NCBI RefSeq assembly: GCF_000382885.1
Contig: NZ_CAVK010000231.1
Location: forward strand, 1 to 35,560
DNA: 35,560 nt
Reading direction: 5' to 3'
Source of the DNA: Sphingobium indicum BiD32
Lineage (GTDB): Bacteria > Pseudomonadota > Alphaproteobacteria > Sphingomonadales > Sphingomonadaceae
A program made the position numbers and the translations under genes. Positions 1-8,304 of the stretch are shown piece by piece. The notes under the pieces are model-generated. The model searched no databases. It saw only the letters and a list, made by a program, of their open reading frames with translations, and had not been told where the DNA came from. Each line of letters begins with the position of its first letter. Position 1 is the first letter of the stretch.

Positions 1-38
1 TCGCTCGAAACGAACGGAGCAAGGTAAAGGCCCAAGCC

Positions 39-317
39 CTACAGGCCGAGCGCCTTGCGCAGTTCGGCGTTGATCCGGCTTTGCCAGCCCGGCCCGGTGG
101 CGCGGAAACCGTCCAGCACGGCGGCGTCTAGGCGGAGGGTGACCTGCTGCTTGGGATCGCTGGATTTGGGGCGGCCGGGTCTTGCAATAGGGCCGATGCC
201 GGGGCGAATGATCTTGTCGCCAATCCGAAATTCGGCCTGATCGAACATCTCTTCCGTCCATTCCGGGATGTCATCATCATCCCAGTCTGCGGGCATAGGC
301 TTTCTGCTCTCGGTCAT
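39..317 (-). CDS. brnA: BrnA-family antitoxin
   Basis: Antitoxin of a type II BrnT/BrnA pair. BrnA proteins bind and neutralise the BrnT ribonuclease toxin and repress their own promoter through a C-terminal ribbon-helix-helix-like domain. The 92-residue product has an acidic N-terminus (DWDDDDIPEWTEEMF) of the kind that contacts the toxin, and a C-terminal DNA-binding block with the family signature VTLRLDAAVLDGFRATGPGW followed by QSRINAELRKAL. The ATG at 317 is chosen because GAGGAA stands 6 bases before it. This makes the gene overlap the 3' end of brnT by 41 bp, so translation of the two is probably coupled. It is the last gene read leftward in the window. The family call is secure; activity as a toxin-antitoxin system is inferred. 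Confidence 0.9.
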   Translation of the reverse strand: MTESRKPMPADWDDDDIPEWTEEMFDQAEFRIGDKIIRPGIGPIARPGRPKSSDPKQQVTLRLDAAVLDGFRATGPGWQSRINAELRKALGL

Positions 318-549
318 TGCATTTCCTCATCGAGATGACGCGCATCCCTTCTTCAGTCGGCGACCAGACCATCATCACAAGGCGGTCGTTTACTAAGCCA
401 AACGTCTGGAACCGAGGTTCGGGATAATCGAACCGGTCATCCTCCCTCGTCAAGATCGGCCCATCAAAAACCTGTGCGGCGTCGGCGAAATCCAGTCCTC
501 TTTCCTGCAGGGTTTTCAATCGCTTTGCTGGATCGAAGCTAATTTTCAT
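277..549 (-). CDS. brnT: BrnT-family ribonuclease toxin
   Basis: Toxin of the BrnT/BrnA pair; BrnT proteins are small RelE-fold ribonucleases that arrest translation. The 90-residue product begins with the family-typical MKISFDPAKRLKTLQERGLD, has the central 'FDGPILTREDDRFDYPEPRF' stretch, and ends with the 'RVISMRKCNDREQKAYA' segment where BrnT proteins carry their basic and Arg catalytic residues. It is full length. Toxin first and antitoxin second, with the frames overlapping, is the normal BrnTA order. Transcription probably starts from a promoter at 598-625 embedded in palindromes. The AAGGA before the ATG is about 12 bases away, so initiation may be weak. Confidence 0.9.
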   Translation of the reverse strand: MKISFDPAKRLKTLQERGLDFADAAQVFDGPILTREDDRFDYPEPRFQTFGLVNDRLVMMVWSPTEEGMRVISMRKCNDREQKAYARRLG

Positions 550-597
550 GGCGAAATACGTTCCTTAAATTTGGAGCGCTTTGCCTTTCGCCCGCCC

Positions 598-618
598 ATT
601 TTGCATAACTACAGAAAT
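598..618. promoter_or_regulatory. Degenerate second operator candidate O2 (brnTA)
   Basis: This site is an imperfect copy of O1: ATTTTGCA on the left and TACAGAAAT on the right, sharing the central AACTACA of O1. It begins exactly 30 bp from O1, about three helical turns, so both sites would face the same side of the DNA. It covers the -10 box of the candidate promoter. Binding by BrnA is inferred. Confidence 0.4.
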
Positions 619-625
619 TCGTCAA
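598..625 (-). promoter_or_regulatory. Candidate brnTA promoter
   Basis: Read on the minus strand, a -35-like TTGACG (620-625) and a -10-like CAAAAT (598-603) are 16 bases apart, about 50-75 bases upstream of the brnT ATG. The -35 box lies between two related palindromes and the -10 box inside the left one, which is the arrangement expected for an autorepressed toxin-antitoxin promoter. Matches to consensus are 5 of 6 and 4 of 6. No transcript data are available. Confidence 0.5.
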
Positions 626-627
626 GC

Positions 628-647
628 ATTTTTGTAACTACAAAAAT
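628..647. promoter_or_regulatory. Palindromic operator candidate O1 (brnTA)
   Basis: Two perfect 9-bp arms, ATTTTTGTA and TACAAAAAT, are separated by 2 bases. The palindrome stands just upstream of the -35 box of the candidate brnT promoter, and its last base is the first base of the smc stop triplet as read on the plus strand. BrnA proteins are known to repress their own operon at AT-rich inverted repeats; assigning this one to BrnA is inference. Confidence 0.6.
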
Positions 648-3600
648 CACTCCGCCGCCAGCAGCGCCTCGGCGCTCTGGAGGTTGACCGAGACGAGGCG
701 GCTGACGCCACGTTCGACCATGGTGACGCCGAACAGGCGGTGCATCCGGGCCATGCTGACGGCGTTATGGGTGACGATGAGGTAACGGGTCTGGGTCTGC
801 GCCACCATCGCGTCGAGCAGGTCGCAGAAACGTTCGACATTGGCGTCGTCGAGCGGCGCATCGACTTCGTCCAGTACGCAGATGGGGGCGGGGTTGGTCA
901 GGAACAGGCCGAAGATCAGCGCGACGGCGGTAAGCGCCTGTTCGCCACCCGATAACAGGGTCAGCGCGGCAAGTTTCTTGCCCGGCGGCTGGGCCATGAT
1001 TTCCAGCCCCGCCTCCAGCGGATCGTCACTGTCGATCAGTTCCAGATGCGCCTGCCCGCCATTGAACAGGGTGGTGAAGAGGCGGCGGAAATGGCCGTCG
1101 ACCGCCTCGAACGCGGCCAGCAGGCGCTGGCGCCCTTCGCGGTTGAGGCTGCCGATCGATCCGCGCAGGCGGTGGATCGCCTGGGTCAGTTCCTCGCTTT
1201 CAGCGCGGCTGCTGGCCTGCACCTGCTCCAGTTCCTCCAGTTCCTGCGCCGCGACGAGGTTGACCGGCCCGATCCGTTCGCGATCGACGCTGAAGCGGTC
1301 ATGATCGGCCTGTTCGGTCTGGGCGATCCGTATGTCGGCGCTGGCGAAACCCAGCTTTTCGGGCAGCAAAGGCGGCGGACATTCAAAGCGTTCGCCCGAC
1401 AGCCGGTTGGTTTCGATCCGCCGTTCGTCGGCGGATTCGGCGCGGGCTATGGCGGTAGCGCGGGCTTCGCGGGCAGCGGCAAAAATTTCACCACTATGTG
1501 CGGCTCGCTGTTCGGCTTGGCGCAAGGCGGCTTCGGCGTCCTGTTCGGCACGGCGGGCGGCATCGGCGGCGGCGATGAGGCTGACGCCCTGATCGTCCAG
1601 CGCGGCGATGGCCTGTGCCAGCGCGTCGGGCTGGTCCGCGATCGCGGCGCGTTCGGTCGCTGTCTCCTCGCCGCGCGCGACCATGGCGGCGATGCGCTTG
1701 GCCGCTTCGCCCGCGCGGGCGCGCCAGCCCTTGATCTCTGCATCGACGGCGGCCTGCCGTTCGCGGTCGCTGGCCAGGGCGCGGTCGGCCAAAGCCTGAT
1801 CGGCCTGTAACTGGCTGACGGCGGCGCGCGCCTTCTCGCTCGCCTGCGCCAATGCGGCGACCAGTGCGCGCGTGTTGGCCCCGTCAGGCATGGCGGCGCG
1901 GGCGGACTGCGCGCTGTCATGGTCGGCGCGGGCGGTGTCGGCATCGCGCCGGGCCTCGACCAGCCGTTCCTCTATCCCTTCGCGCCGTCCCGCCAGCCGT
2001 TCGAGCGCGGTGGTTGCCTCGTCGGCCGTACGGAGCGCGGTGCGCAAATTGTGGTCGGCCTGGGCGATTTGGGTGCGGCCATCGGCGAGCGCTTCGCTGG
2101 CGCGCCGTTCTCGCGCCATGGCATCCTGCTGTGCGGTGTTGGCGGCATCGACCTGTGCCTGCGCTGCGGGGCGGGCGGCGGCGATCGCCTCCAGCCGGTT
2201 GAGCCGGATCAGCCGTTCGGCGGCCGCCGCACCGCCTTCGGTCGCCACATAGCCGTCCCAGCGGCGCAACTGGCCGTCGCGGGTGAGGAGGCGCTGGCCG
2301 ACGGCAAGCGCTTGGCCCTCGTCCGTGTCGGCGACCGCGATCTGGGCAAGGCGGCGGGCCAGTTCGGGCGGAGCGGTGACATGGGCGGCGAGCGGCGCGC
2401 AGCCTTCGGGCAGGGCGGGGTCGCTGGGCAGCGAGGACGCGCCTGCCCAGCGGCGCTTGCCGTCCGTGGCGATCGGCGCTTCCAGATCATCGCCCAACGC
2501 GGCGGCGAGTGCGCGTTCATAGCCGGGCGCGGCCTTGAGCTGATCGAGCGCGCGGCTACGGCCACCGGGGCCGCTGTCCACCGCGCGTTTGAGCGCCGCC
2601 GCTTCGCTATCTAGCGCGGCCAGCGCGGCGCTGGCGGCGGAAAGCGCGGCTTGCGCTGTGGCGCGTTGCTCGCTGGCGGACTGGCGCGCGGCCTCGGCAG
2701 CGTGGATCGCGGCTTCGGCGTCGTCGCGGGCGGCGCTGGCCTGTTGTTGTGCGGCGATGGCGGTGGCGCGTTGGGTTTCGAGCGGGGCCGGGTCGGGCAG
2801 GGCGGCGGCTTCGCTCGTCAACCGCTGGACCTCGCGTTCTGCGCGTTCCAGACGGCTGCGCGCGGCGACCAGCGCGGCTTCCGCCACGCGCAATTCGGCC
2901 TGTTCACCGGCCTGCCTGGCCATCGCCTTGGCCAGATCCAGTTCCGCATCACGCGCGGCATCTTCGGCGCTGGCAATGCGGCTGGCGAAATCGGGACGCA
3001 GCTTTTCGGTCTCGGCGATCCGGGCCTTGAGCGTCGCGATTTCGCCGGTGAGACGCGCGATGGCTTCAGCGGCGTCGTTGGCGAGCGTGCCTTCGCGGGC
3101 GCGATCTTCCTCCAGCCGGGCGGCCTGCTGGGCCAGATCATGCAGCCGGCGGACGACGCCGTCGCGCTGCGTGCGTAGCGTGGCGAGGCGGTGGCCCGCT
3201 TCGCTGGCGTCATCGCGCGCGCGCTGGGCGGCGGCGCGGCAGTCGGCCAGCGTGGCGAGTGCGGCCTGGGCGTGTGCGGCGGCGGCCAGTTGCGTCTCCT
3301 GCGCGGCGACGACGGCGGCGTCGGCTTCCTTGGCCTGCGCACGGGCAGCTTCGGCGCTGGCATGGGCTTCGCGCCAGCGGGCAAAGAGGGTGCGGGCTTC
3401 GGCAACGCGAATCTGGTCGGACAGGCGGATATAGCGTTCGGCGGCGCGGGCCTGACGGCGCAGCGCGTTGGCGCGGGCGTCCATATCGAGCAATATTTCA
3501 GCCAGTCGGGCGAGATTGGCTTCGGCGGCGCGGAGCTTCTGTTCGGCGTCCTTGCGCCGGACATGGAGGCCCGCGATGCCCGCCGCTTCCTCCAGCATGG

Positions 3601-4090
3601 CGCGCCGTTCCTGCGGCCGGGCGGCGATGACGGCGGCGATGCGCCCTTGGCTGACCAGCGCCGGGCTGTGCGGGCCGGTGGCGGCATCGGCGAAGATCAG
3701 CGACACGTCCTTGGCGCGCACGTCGCGGCCATTGGCTCTGTAGGCGCTGCCCGCGCCGCGTTCGATCCGGCGGGTAACCTCCAGTTCGCCGTCCGCACCG
3801 ACATCCACGGCGCTGAACAATTCGCCCTGCTCCTGCACGGTGAGCAACGAGACCTCGGCAAAGTCGCGTTGCGGCCGGGTGGCGGTGCCTGCGAAGATCA
3901 CATCTTCCATGCCGCCGCCTCGCATGGATTTGGCGCTGGATTCGCCCATGACCCAGCGGATCGCTTCAAGCAGGTTGGACTTGCCACAGCCATTGGGACC
4001 GACGATGCCGGTCAGGCCGGGTTCGATGCGCAATTCGGTCGCATCGACGAAGCTTTTGAAGCCGGAGAGCTTGAGCCGCTTTATTTGCAT
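647..4090 (-). CDS. smc: Chromosome segregation protein SMC
   Basis: Core ATPase of the SMC-ScpAB condensin complex, which compacts and individualises sister chromosomes. The 1147-residue product has all expected parts. The N-terminal ATPase half carries KLSGFKSFVD and Walker A GPNGCGKSN (about residues 32-40). Two long Ala/Glu/Arg-rich coiled-coil arms flank a central hinge that begins near 'APGYERALAAALGDDL'. The C-terminal half has the ABC signature LSGGEQALTAV (residue 1046 on) and Walker B VLDEVDAPLDD (about 1072). Length is normal for bacterial SMC. It is the last of four co-directional genes after DUF721 and two dsbA-like genes. The ATG at 4090 has no clear Shine-Dalgarno; a hairpin at 4101-4134 stands 10 bases upstream. 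Confidence 0.97.
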   Translation of the reverse strand: MQIKRLKLSGFKSFVDATELRIEPGLTGIVGPNGCGKSNLLEAIRWVMGESSAKSMRGGGMEDVIFAGTATRPQRDFAEVSLLTVQEQGELFSAVDVGADGELEVTRRIERGAGSAYRANGRDVRAKDVSLIFADAATGPHSPALVSQGRIAAVIAARPQERRAMLEEAAGIAGLHVRRKDAEQKLRAAEANLARLAEILLDMDARANALRRQARAAERYIRLSDQIRVAEARTLFARWREAHASAEAARAQAKEADAAVVAAQETQLAAAAHAQAALATLADCRAAAQRARDDASEAGHRLATLRTQRDGVVRRLHDLAQQAARLEEDRAREGTLANDAAEAIARLTGEIATLKARIAETEKLRPDFASRIASAEDAARDAELDLAKAMARQAGEQAELRVAEAALVAARSRLERAEREVQRLTSEAAALPDPAPLETQRATAIAAQQQASAARDDAEAAIHAAEAARQSASEQRATAQAALSAASAALAALDSEAAALKRAVDSGPGGRSRALDQLKAAPGYERALAAALGDDLEAPIATDGKRRWAGASSLPSDPALPEGCAPLAAHVTAPPELARRLAQIAVADTDEGQALAVGQRLLTRDGQLRRWDGYVATEGGAAAAERLIRLNRLEAIAAARPAAQAQVDAANTAQQDAMARERRASEALADGRTQIAQADHNLRTALRTADEATTALERLAGRREGIEERLVEARRDADTARADHDSAQSARAAMPDGANTRALVAALAQASEKARAAVSQLQADQALADRALASDRERQAAVDAEIKGWRARAGEAAKRIAAMVARGEETATERAAIADQPDALAQAIAALDDQGVSLIAAADAARRAEQDAEAALRQAEQRAAHSGEIFAAAREARATAIARAESADERRIETNRLSGERFECPPPLLPEKLGFASADIRIAQTEQADHDRFSVDRERIGPVNLVAAQELEELEQVQASSRAESEELTQAIHRLRGSIGSLNREGRQRLLAAFEAVDGHFRRLFTTLFNGGQAHLELIDSDDPLEAGLEIMAQPPGKKLAALTLLSGGEQALTAVALIFGLFLTNPAPICVLDEVDAPLDDANVERFCDLLDAMVAQTQTRYLIVTHNAVSMARMHRLFGVTMVERGVSRLVSVNLQSAEALLAAE

Positions 4091-4100
4091 TTTTGTTGGC

Positions 4101-4134
4101 TGCGCCAGGCACAGACCAGAGACGTGCCGGCGCA
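4101..4134 (-). promoter_or_regulatory. Stem-loop in the smc leader
   Basis: On the minus strand TGCGCCGGCAC and GTGCCTGGCGCA pair as an 11-bp GC-rich stem with one bulged T and an 11-base loop. The hairpin ends 10 bases before the smc ATG and the linker GCCAACAAAA holds no Shine-Dalgarno. No T-run follows, so an intrinsic terminator is unlikely. It could instead limit ribosome access or protect the mRNA end; this function is a guess. Confidence 0.4.
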
Positions 4135-4191
4135 GCGTGCCGCCCCGGCCCTTATGCGCTCAGGCGCTGATGTCCGCCCCCCGACGCGCAA

Positions 4192-4926
4192 TCAGATGCC
4201 TGCTTCCTTGAGCTTGGGCAGGAGCGCCGCCCAGTTGGCGACATTGTCGACCAGCACGCCGTTGATGAGGAAGCTGGGGGTACCGCTGATCTGATACTGG
4301 CTGTTGGCAGTTTCGACGCCCTTGGCCAGCTTTTCGGCTGACGCAGTGTCGGCCAGGCACTGTTTCGCCTGATCCTCTGCAATGCCGCGCTGCTTGGCGA
4401 AATCGACGAGGCCCAGAGCGCTGGCCAGCTGGCCGAAGCGCTGCGCCGGGGGTGCGCTCATCAGCGCCTGATAGGGTTGGTCGCCCAGCGCCTGCGCTTT
4501 CTCGAACATGGCATTCTGGTTGGCGAAAAACTGTTCGGACAGGGGATAGAAAATATCCTTGCCGCCGCAACGGGCCAGCAGCGCGGTCGAAATGTCGATC
4601 GGGTCGCGGACATAGGTGCGGAATTCAAAGCTCATCTTGCCGGTATCGACCAGCTTCCTGATCTCCTCCGACGCCTCGGCCGAGAAATCCTTGCAATGGC
4701 TGCACGTATAGGAGCCGAATTCGACCAGCTTCAACTTGGCTGCCGGATTGCCCATAAGATAATAGCCCTCAGGCGTTTCCGCGATGGTTTCCGACCAGAC
4801 TGCTCCGGCGGGCGGTGCGACAGCGGCGATGGATTCGCCGCTGGGCTTGGCCCCCTCTTCGCTCTTGCCGCAGGCAGCAAGGGTCAGGGACAGGGCGATA
4901 AGGGCAACACCGGAAAGGGCTTTCAC
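4192..4926 (-). CDS. DsbA-family thiol oxidoreductase, lipoprotein
   Basis: Thioredoxin-fold disulfide oxidoreductase, probably tethered to a membrane and facing the periplasm. The N-terminus is a lipoprotein signal with lipobox LAAC followed by GKSEEG. The active site is YTCSHC (CxxC with Ser-His between the cysteines), followed by the alpha-helical insert typical of DsbA (ALLARCGG, then 'KQCLADTASAEKLA') and the cis-Pro loop ISGTPSFLINGVLV. A GTG at 4926 is preferred: GGAG lies about 10 bases upstream and the product (244 residues) starts right at a clean signal peptide. A TTG three codons further up is possible. It lies 45 bp after a paralogue and just upstream of smc. The partner (DsbB- or DsbD-like) is not in the window. 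Confidence 0.88.
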   Translation of the reverse strand: MKALSGVALIALSLTLAACGKSEEGAKPSGESIAAVAPPAGAVWSETIAETPEGYYLMGNPAAKLKLVEFGSYTCSHCKDFSAEASEEIRKLVDTGKMSFEFRTYVRDPIDISTALLARCGGKDIFYPLSEQFFANQNAMFEKAQALGDQPYQALMSAPPAQRFGQLASALGLVDFAKQRGIAEDQAKQCLADTASAEKLAKGVETANSQYQISGTPSFLINGVLVDNVANWAALLPKLKEAGI

Positions 4927-4971
4927 GACGGGCAAGGCTCCGATTATGGGCAGGATGACGGGTGTTTTAGA

Positions 4972-5637
4972 TCAGCGCGCGGCGGGGGGCAATGCGGCCT
5001 GGAGCTTGCCCCAGTCCGATCCGGCGACCAGCGTGCCGTTGACGGTGAAGCCGGGCGTGCCGCTGATCTTCACCTTGTTCCACGCCTCGTCGGTCATCGC
5101 CATGATCTGCTTCATCGCCATGGGGCTGGCGATGCAGGCGTTGAGCTGGGCTGGGGTGTAGCCGCGCTTGACCATCAGCGTGTAAAGGCCGGTTTTCTGG
5201 CCGATGTCGCGCAGCGCGGCGATCTGCTCGGTCGGCTTGGTGGCGTCGCGGTCATAGGTCTGGAGCTGGTCCATCCACGCATCCTGATTGGCAAACAATG
5301 CCTCATGATTGCCCATGAAGCGGGCCGGGCCGCCGCAGCGGGCCAGCAGCGCGGCGGTCAGGTCATATTTGTCGCGCACGGCATTGCGCACTTCGACGCT
5401 GACCTTGCCGCCTTTGACGTAATTGGCCTTGAGCGGGGCGCTCGCTTCGCCGACGAAATGGGCGCAGTGGCTACAGGTGTAGCTCACATATTCGATCAGC
5501 TTGGTCGGCGCGGCGGGATTGCCCATGGCGTGGCCGCCGATCGCCGAGATGGTGACACGGCTGACCCAATTGGCGGCAGGTGCGGCGATGACGGCGACGG
5601 GAAGGGCGAAGAGAGCAAGTGGGAGCAGCTTTTTCAT
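4972..5637 (-). CDS. DsbA-family thiol oxidoreductase, exported
   Basis: Second thioredoxin-fold disulfide oxidoreductase, 221 residues. A cleavable signal peptide (KKLLPLALFALPVAVIAAPA) sends it to the periplasm. The active site is YTCSHC, as in the neighbour. The helical insert again contains ALLARCGG with an extra cysteine, a further Cys lies in 'AQLNACIASPMAM', and the cis-Pro loop reads ISGTPGFTVNGTLV. The strong likeness to the lipoprotein next door indicates a tandem duplication in which one copy became membrane-anchored. It is transcribed from the DUF721 gene side (57-bp gap) towards smc. Substrate choice cannot be read from sequence. Confidence 0.9.
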   Translation of the reverse strand: MKKLLPLALFALPVAVIAAPAANWVSRVTISAIGGHAMGNPAAPTKLIEYVSYTCSHCAHFVGEASAPLKANYVKGGKVSVEVRNAVRDKYDLTAALLARCGGPARFMGNHEALFANQDAWMDQLQTYDRDATKPTEQIAALRDIGQKTGLYTLMVKRGYTPAQLNACIASPMAMKQIMAMTDEAWNKVKISGTPGFTVNGTLVAGSDWGKLQAALPPAAR

Positions 5638-5694
5638 GAGACAAGTCCACTGAACGACTGGCCATGAACGCCAGCCGAATATTTAACAGAATAA

Positions 5695-6249
5695 TTAGCC
5701 GATTTTGGGCAGGCCGCTACTGTTGGCAAGCCCCTGCGCCAGCGATTCCAGCACGGTGCGCAGTTCGGGGTCGCCAATGTCGCGCAGCGAATCGCCCAGT
5801 TCGACCGGAATGGGTTTGAGGTTGCGCGGCGGCGGGCGGCGTTCGGCGGGGGTGGGCATGATCTCACCCTGCCGCATCGCCACCTTGGCCACGGCGGCAT
5901 AGCCGAAGAATCGGTTCACCCGTTCGATGAGGTCGGGCAGCATATGCTGCACCATCGGCGCATGGCCGCTCATGACCGTGAGTTGCAGCGTGCCGCCAGC
6001 CTTTTGCCCGACCGGGAATCGGATCGATTCGGGCGCGGAGATGCTGGCATAATGGCTGCCGACGATTTCCGACCAGCGGGTGACAATGCTGGACTGGACG
6101 AAGCCGAATTTGCGGAAGGCGGCGCGCCCAATGTCGGGCATCAGGTCGGCGATTCGCCGCGATCCGTTGATGCGCGGCCGTTCTGCCGGGGGAATGGCGC
6201 GGCTTTTTACTTTAGGCGTCGGGGGGCGTTCCGTCATGGGCCGCACCAT
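5695..6249 (-). CDS. DUF721 / DciA-like protein
   Basis: A 184-residue member of the DUF721 family, which includes DciA, the replicative-helicase (DnaB) loader of bacteria that lack DnaC. The conserved KH-like part covers about residues 30-125: 'RRIADLMPDIGRAAFRKFGF', then 'VTRWSEIVGSHYASISAPES' and 'LQLTVMSGHAPMVQHMLPDL'. It ends in a proline-rich, poorly conserved tail. It is divergent from mutY and heads the dsbA-dsbA-smc run. The start could be the ATG at 6249 or at 6237; neither has a good Shine-Dalgarno. The family assignment is firm; a DciA-type role in helicase loading is inferred from the family and not shown here. Confidence 0.8.
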   Translation of the reverse strand: MVRPMTERPPTPKVKSRAIPPAERPRINGSRRIADLMPDIGRAAFRKFGFVQSSIVTRWSEIVGSHYASISAPESIRFPVGQKAGGTLQLTVMSGHAPMVQHMLPDLIERVNRFFGYAAVAKVAMRQGEIMPTPAERRPPPRNLKPIPVELGDSLRDIGDPELRTVLESLAQGLANSSGLPKIG

Positions 6250-6281
6250 GGCATAGCGCCGCCATGCGCGTCGAGGGTGAC

Positions 6282-7358
6282 ATGATAAATGGCGGGGTAA
6301 AAGACGGGGTAAAAATAGCAGCCGACCTGCTGGCCCATTACGATGTCCACGCCCGGCGCCTGGCCTGGCGTGCGCCGCCCGGTGCCAATGCGGCCGATCC
6401 CTATCGGGTGTGGCTGTCCGAAGTGATGCTGCAACAAACGACGGTGGCGGCGGTCGGCCCCTATTTTACCAGCTTCACCGCGCGCTGGCCGACCGTGGAG
6501 GCGCTGGCGGCGGCGGATGATGCGGACCTGATGGCGGCCTGGGCTGGGCTGGGCTATTATGCCCGCGCCCGCAACCTGCTGGCCTGCGCGCGGGTAGTGG
6601 TGCGCGATCATGGCGGGCTGTTTCCCGATAGCGAGGAGGGGCTGCGCGCGCTGCCGGGGGTGGGTGCCTATACCGCCGCTGCGGTGGCTGCGATCGCCTT
6701 TGGGCGGCGCGCGGTGGTGGTGGACGCCAATGTCGAGCGGGTGGTGGCGCGGTTGTTTGCGATTGCGACCCCGCTGCCTGCCGCCCGCCCGGTGATCCGC
6801 GCGGCGGCGGACGCGATCACGCCGGATGCGCGGGCGGGGGATTTTGCGCAGGCGATGATGGATCTGGGTGCCACCATCTGCACGTCGCGCAATCCGGCGT
6901 GCGGCATCTGCCCGTTGCGGGCGGATTGCGCGGCGGTGCGGACGGCTGATCCCGCCGCCTATCCGGTCAAGGCGGTGAAGAAGGCACGGCCGCACCGGAC
7001 CGGCCATGGCTGGTGGATCGAGCGGGCGGACGGGCATGTCTGGCTGGTGCGCCGCCCGGACAAGGGCTTGCTGGGCGGGATGCGGGCGCTGCCGAGTTCG
7101 GACTGGAGCGTCGATCCCGACGCAACGCCGCCCTTTGCCGCTGACTGGCGGACGCTGGCGGAGCCGGTCGCGCATGTCTTTACCCATTTCTCACTGGCGC
7201 TTGGCGTTCACACGACCCATGTGGGGCAGGATCATGTTCCGCCCGGTGCGGGGGAATGGTGGCCGGTGGCGGACATCGCGCAAGCCGGGCTGCCCACCCT
7301 TTTTGCTCGCGCGGCGCAGGCGGTGTTGAAGGAGAAGAACGAGGATGCACGGAACTGA
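6282..7358 (+). CDS. mutY: A/G-specific adenine DNA glycosylase MutY
   Basis: Base-excision repair enzyme that removes adenine mispaired with 8-oxoguanine. The N-terminal glycosylase domain has the catalytic Glu in LSEVMLQQTTV, a helix-hairpin-helix LPGVGAYTAAAVAAIAFG with the catalytic Asp in VVDANVERV, and a [4Fe-4S] motif C-x6-C-x2-C-x5-C in CTSRNPACGICPLRADC. The C-terminal part (about residue 235 on: GWWIERADGHVWLVRRP) is the Nudix-like domain that reads 8-oxoG. The ATG at 6282 is preferred because GAGG lies 5 bases upstream; an in-frame ATG at 6264 lacks this. The product is 358 residues. The 3' end overlaps nudC by 14 bp, so the two are co-translated. Confidence 0.95.
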   Translation: MINGGVKDGVKIAADLLAHYDVHARRLAWRAPPGANAADPYRVWLSEVMLQQTTVAAVGPYFTSFTARWPTVEALAAADDADLMAAWAGLGYYARARNLLACARVVVRDHGGLFPDSEEGLRALPGVGAYTAAAVAAIAFGRRAVVVDANVERVVARLFAIATPLPAARPVIRAAADAITPDARAGDFAQAMMDLGATICTSRNPACGICPLRADCAAVRTADPAAYPVKAVKKARPHRTGHGWWIERADGHVWLVRRPDKGLLGGMRALPSSDWSVDPDATPPFAADWRTLAEPVAHVFTHFSLALGVHTTHVGQDHVPPGAGEWWPVADIAQAGLPTLFARAAQAVLKEKNEDARN

Positions 7359-8262
7359 CCCTCAGCGCAACGAGCCGCCCGGCTTTGTGGGCGGCACGCT
7401 CGATCGTGTGGACCATATCCGTACCAACCCGGCGCTGCTGGCCGAGACATTCGCCGATCCGGCGGCGCGACGGCTGGTGCTCGACGGGCTGGAGCCGGTC
7501 GAGGTCGATGGTGCGCTGCTGCTGGAACCGATCGAGATTGACGCGCGGGTCAAGGATCATGTGCTGCTGGGCGTCGATCCGGCGGGGCGACCAATCTTCG
7601 CGCGCCTGCTGGCCGAACTGACCGGTGGCGCGGGGGCGACGCCGCGCAGCCGTGGGCTGGTGGGGCAGGTGTCGGCGCAGGAACTGGCGCTCTATGGCAC
7701 GGCGCGCAGCCTGTTGCACTGGCACGCGCGGCATCGCTTCTGCGCGGTGTGCGGCGAGGCGACGGAGCCGGTCAAGGCAGGCTGGGCGCGCCAGTGCGGC
7801 ATTTGCAAGGCCGAGCATTTCCCGCGGGTCGATCCGGTGTCGATCATGCTGGCGGAATTTGACGGCAAAGTGCTGCTAGGCCGTCAGCACGCCTGGCCGC
7901 CGGGGCGCTATTCGGCGCTGGCGGGCTTTATCGAGCCGGGCGAGACGATCGAGGAGGCAGTGGCGCGCGAATTGTTCGAGGAAGCGGGCATCCGCGTCCA
8001 TGATGTGCGCTATGTGATGAGCCAGCCCTGGCCCTTCCCATCGTCGCTGATGATCGCCTGCATCGCGCAGGCGAGCGGCGACGCGCTGACTTTGGACGCG
8101 ACCGAGATTGAGGACGCCTTCTGGTGCGACGCCGATGGCGTGCGCGCGGCGATGGCCGGGGAGCCGGATGCGCCCTTCATCGCCCCGCCGCACATGGCGG
8201 TCGCGTGGCACTTGCTCGACCGCTGGCTGGCGGGCGTTGCTCCGCGTGAGCCAAGCGCGTAA
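7345..8262 (+). CDS. nudC: NADH pyrophosphatase / NAD-decapping Nudix hydrolase NudC
   Basis: Hydrolyses NAD(H) to NMN(H) and AMP and, in the known family, removes NAD caps from RNA 5' ends. The 305-residue product has an N-terminal beta-rich domain and a four-cysteine zinc ribbon (CAVC about residue 133, second pair CGIC). The Nudix box is GFIEPGETIEEAVARELFEEAGI (the GX5EX7REUXEEXGU pattern). It is followed by the NudC-specific SQPWPFPSS, which separates this subfamily from other Nudix enzymes. The ATG sits inside the end of mutY, directly after GAGG. The 42-bp gap to the next gene allows the operon to continue. Confidence 0.95.
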   Translation: MHGTDPQRNEPPGFVGGTLDRVDHIRTNPALLAETFADPAARRLVLDGLEPVEVDGALLLEPIEIDARVKDHVLLGVDPAGRPIFARLLAELTGGAGATPRSRGLVGQVSAQELALYGTARSLLHWHARHRFCAVCGEATEPVKAGWARQCGICKAEHFPRVDPVSIMLAEFDGKVLLGRQHAWPPGRYSALAGFIEPGETIEEAVARELFEEAGIRVHDVRYVMSQPWPFPSSLMIACIAQASGDALTLDATEIEDAFWCDADGVRAAMAGEPDAPFIAPPHMAVAWHLLDRWLAGVAPREPSA

Positions 8263-8304
8263 GGCCGATCACTCCATTTGTCGTTTCGGGAATAGCTTGC
8301 CTCC

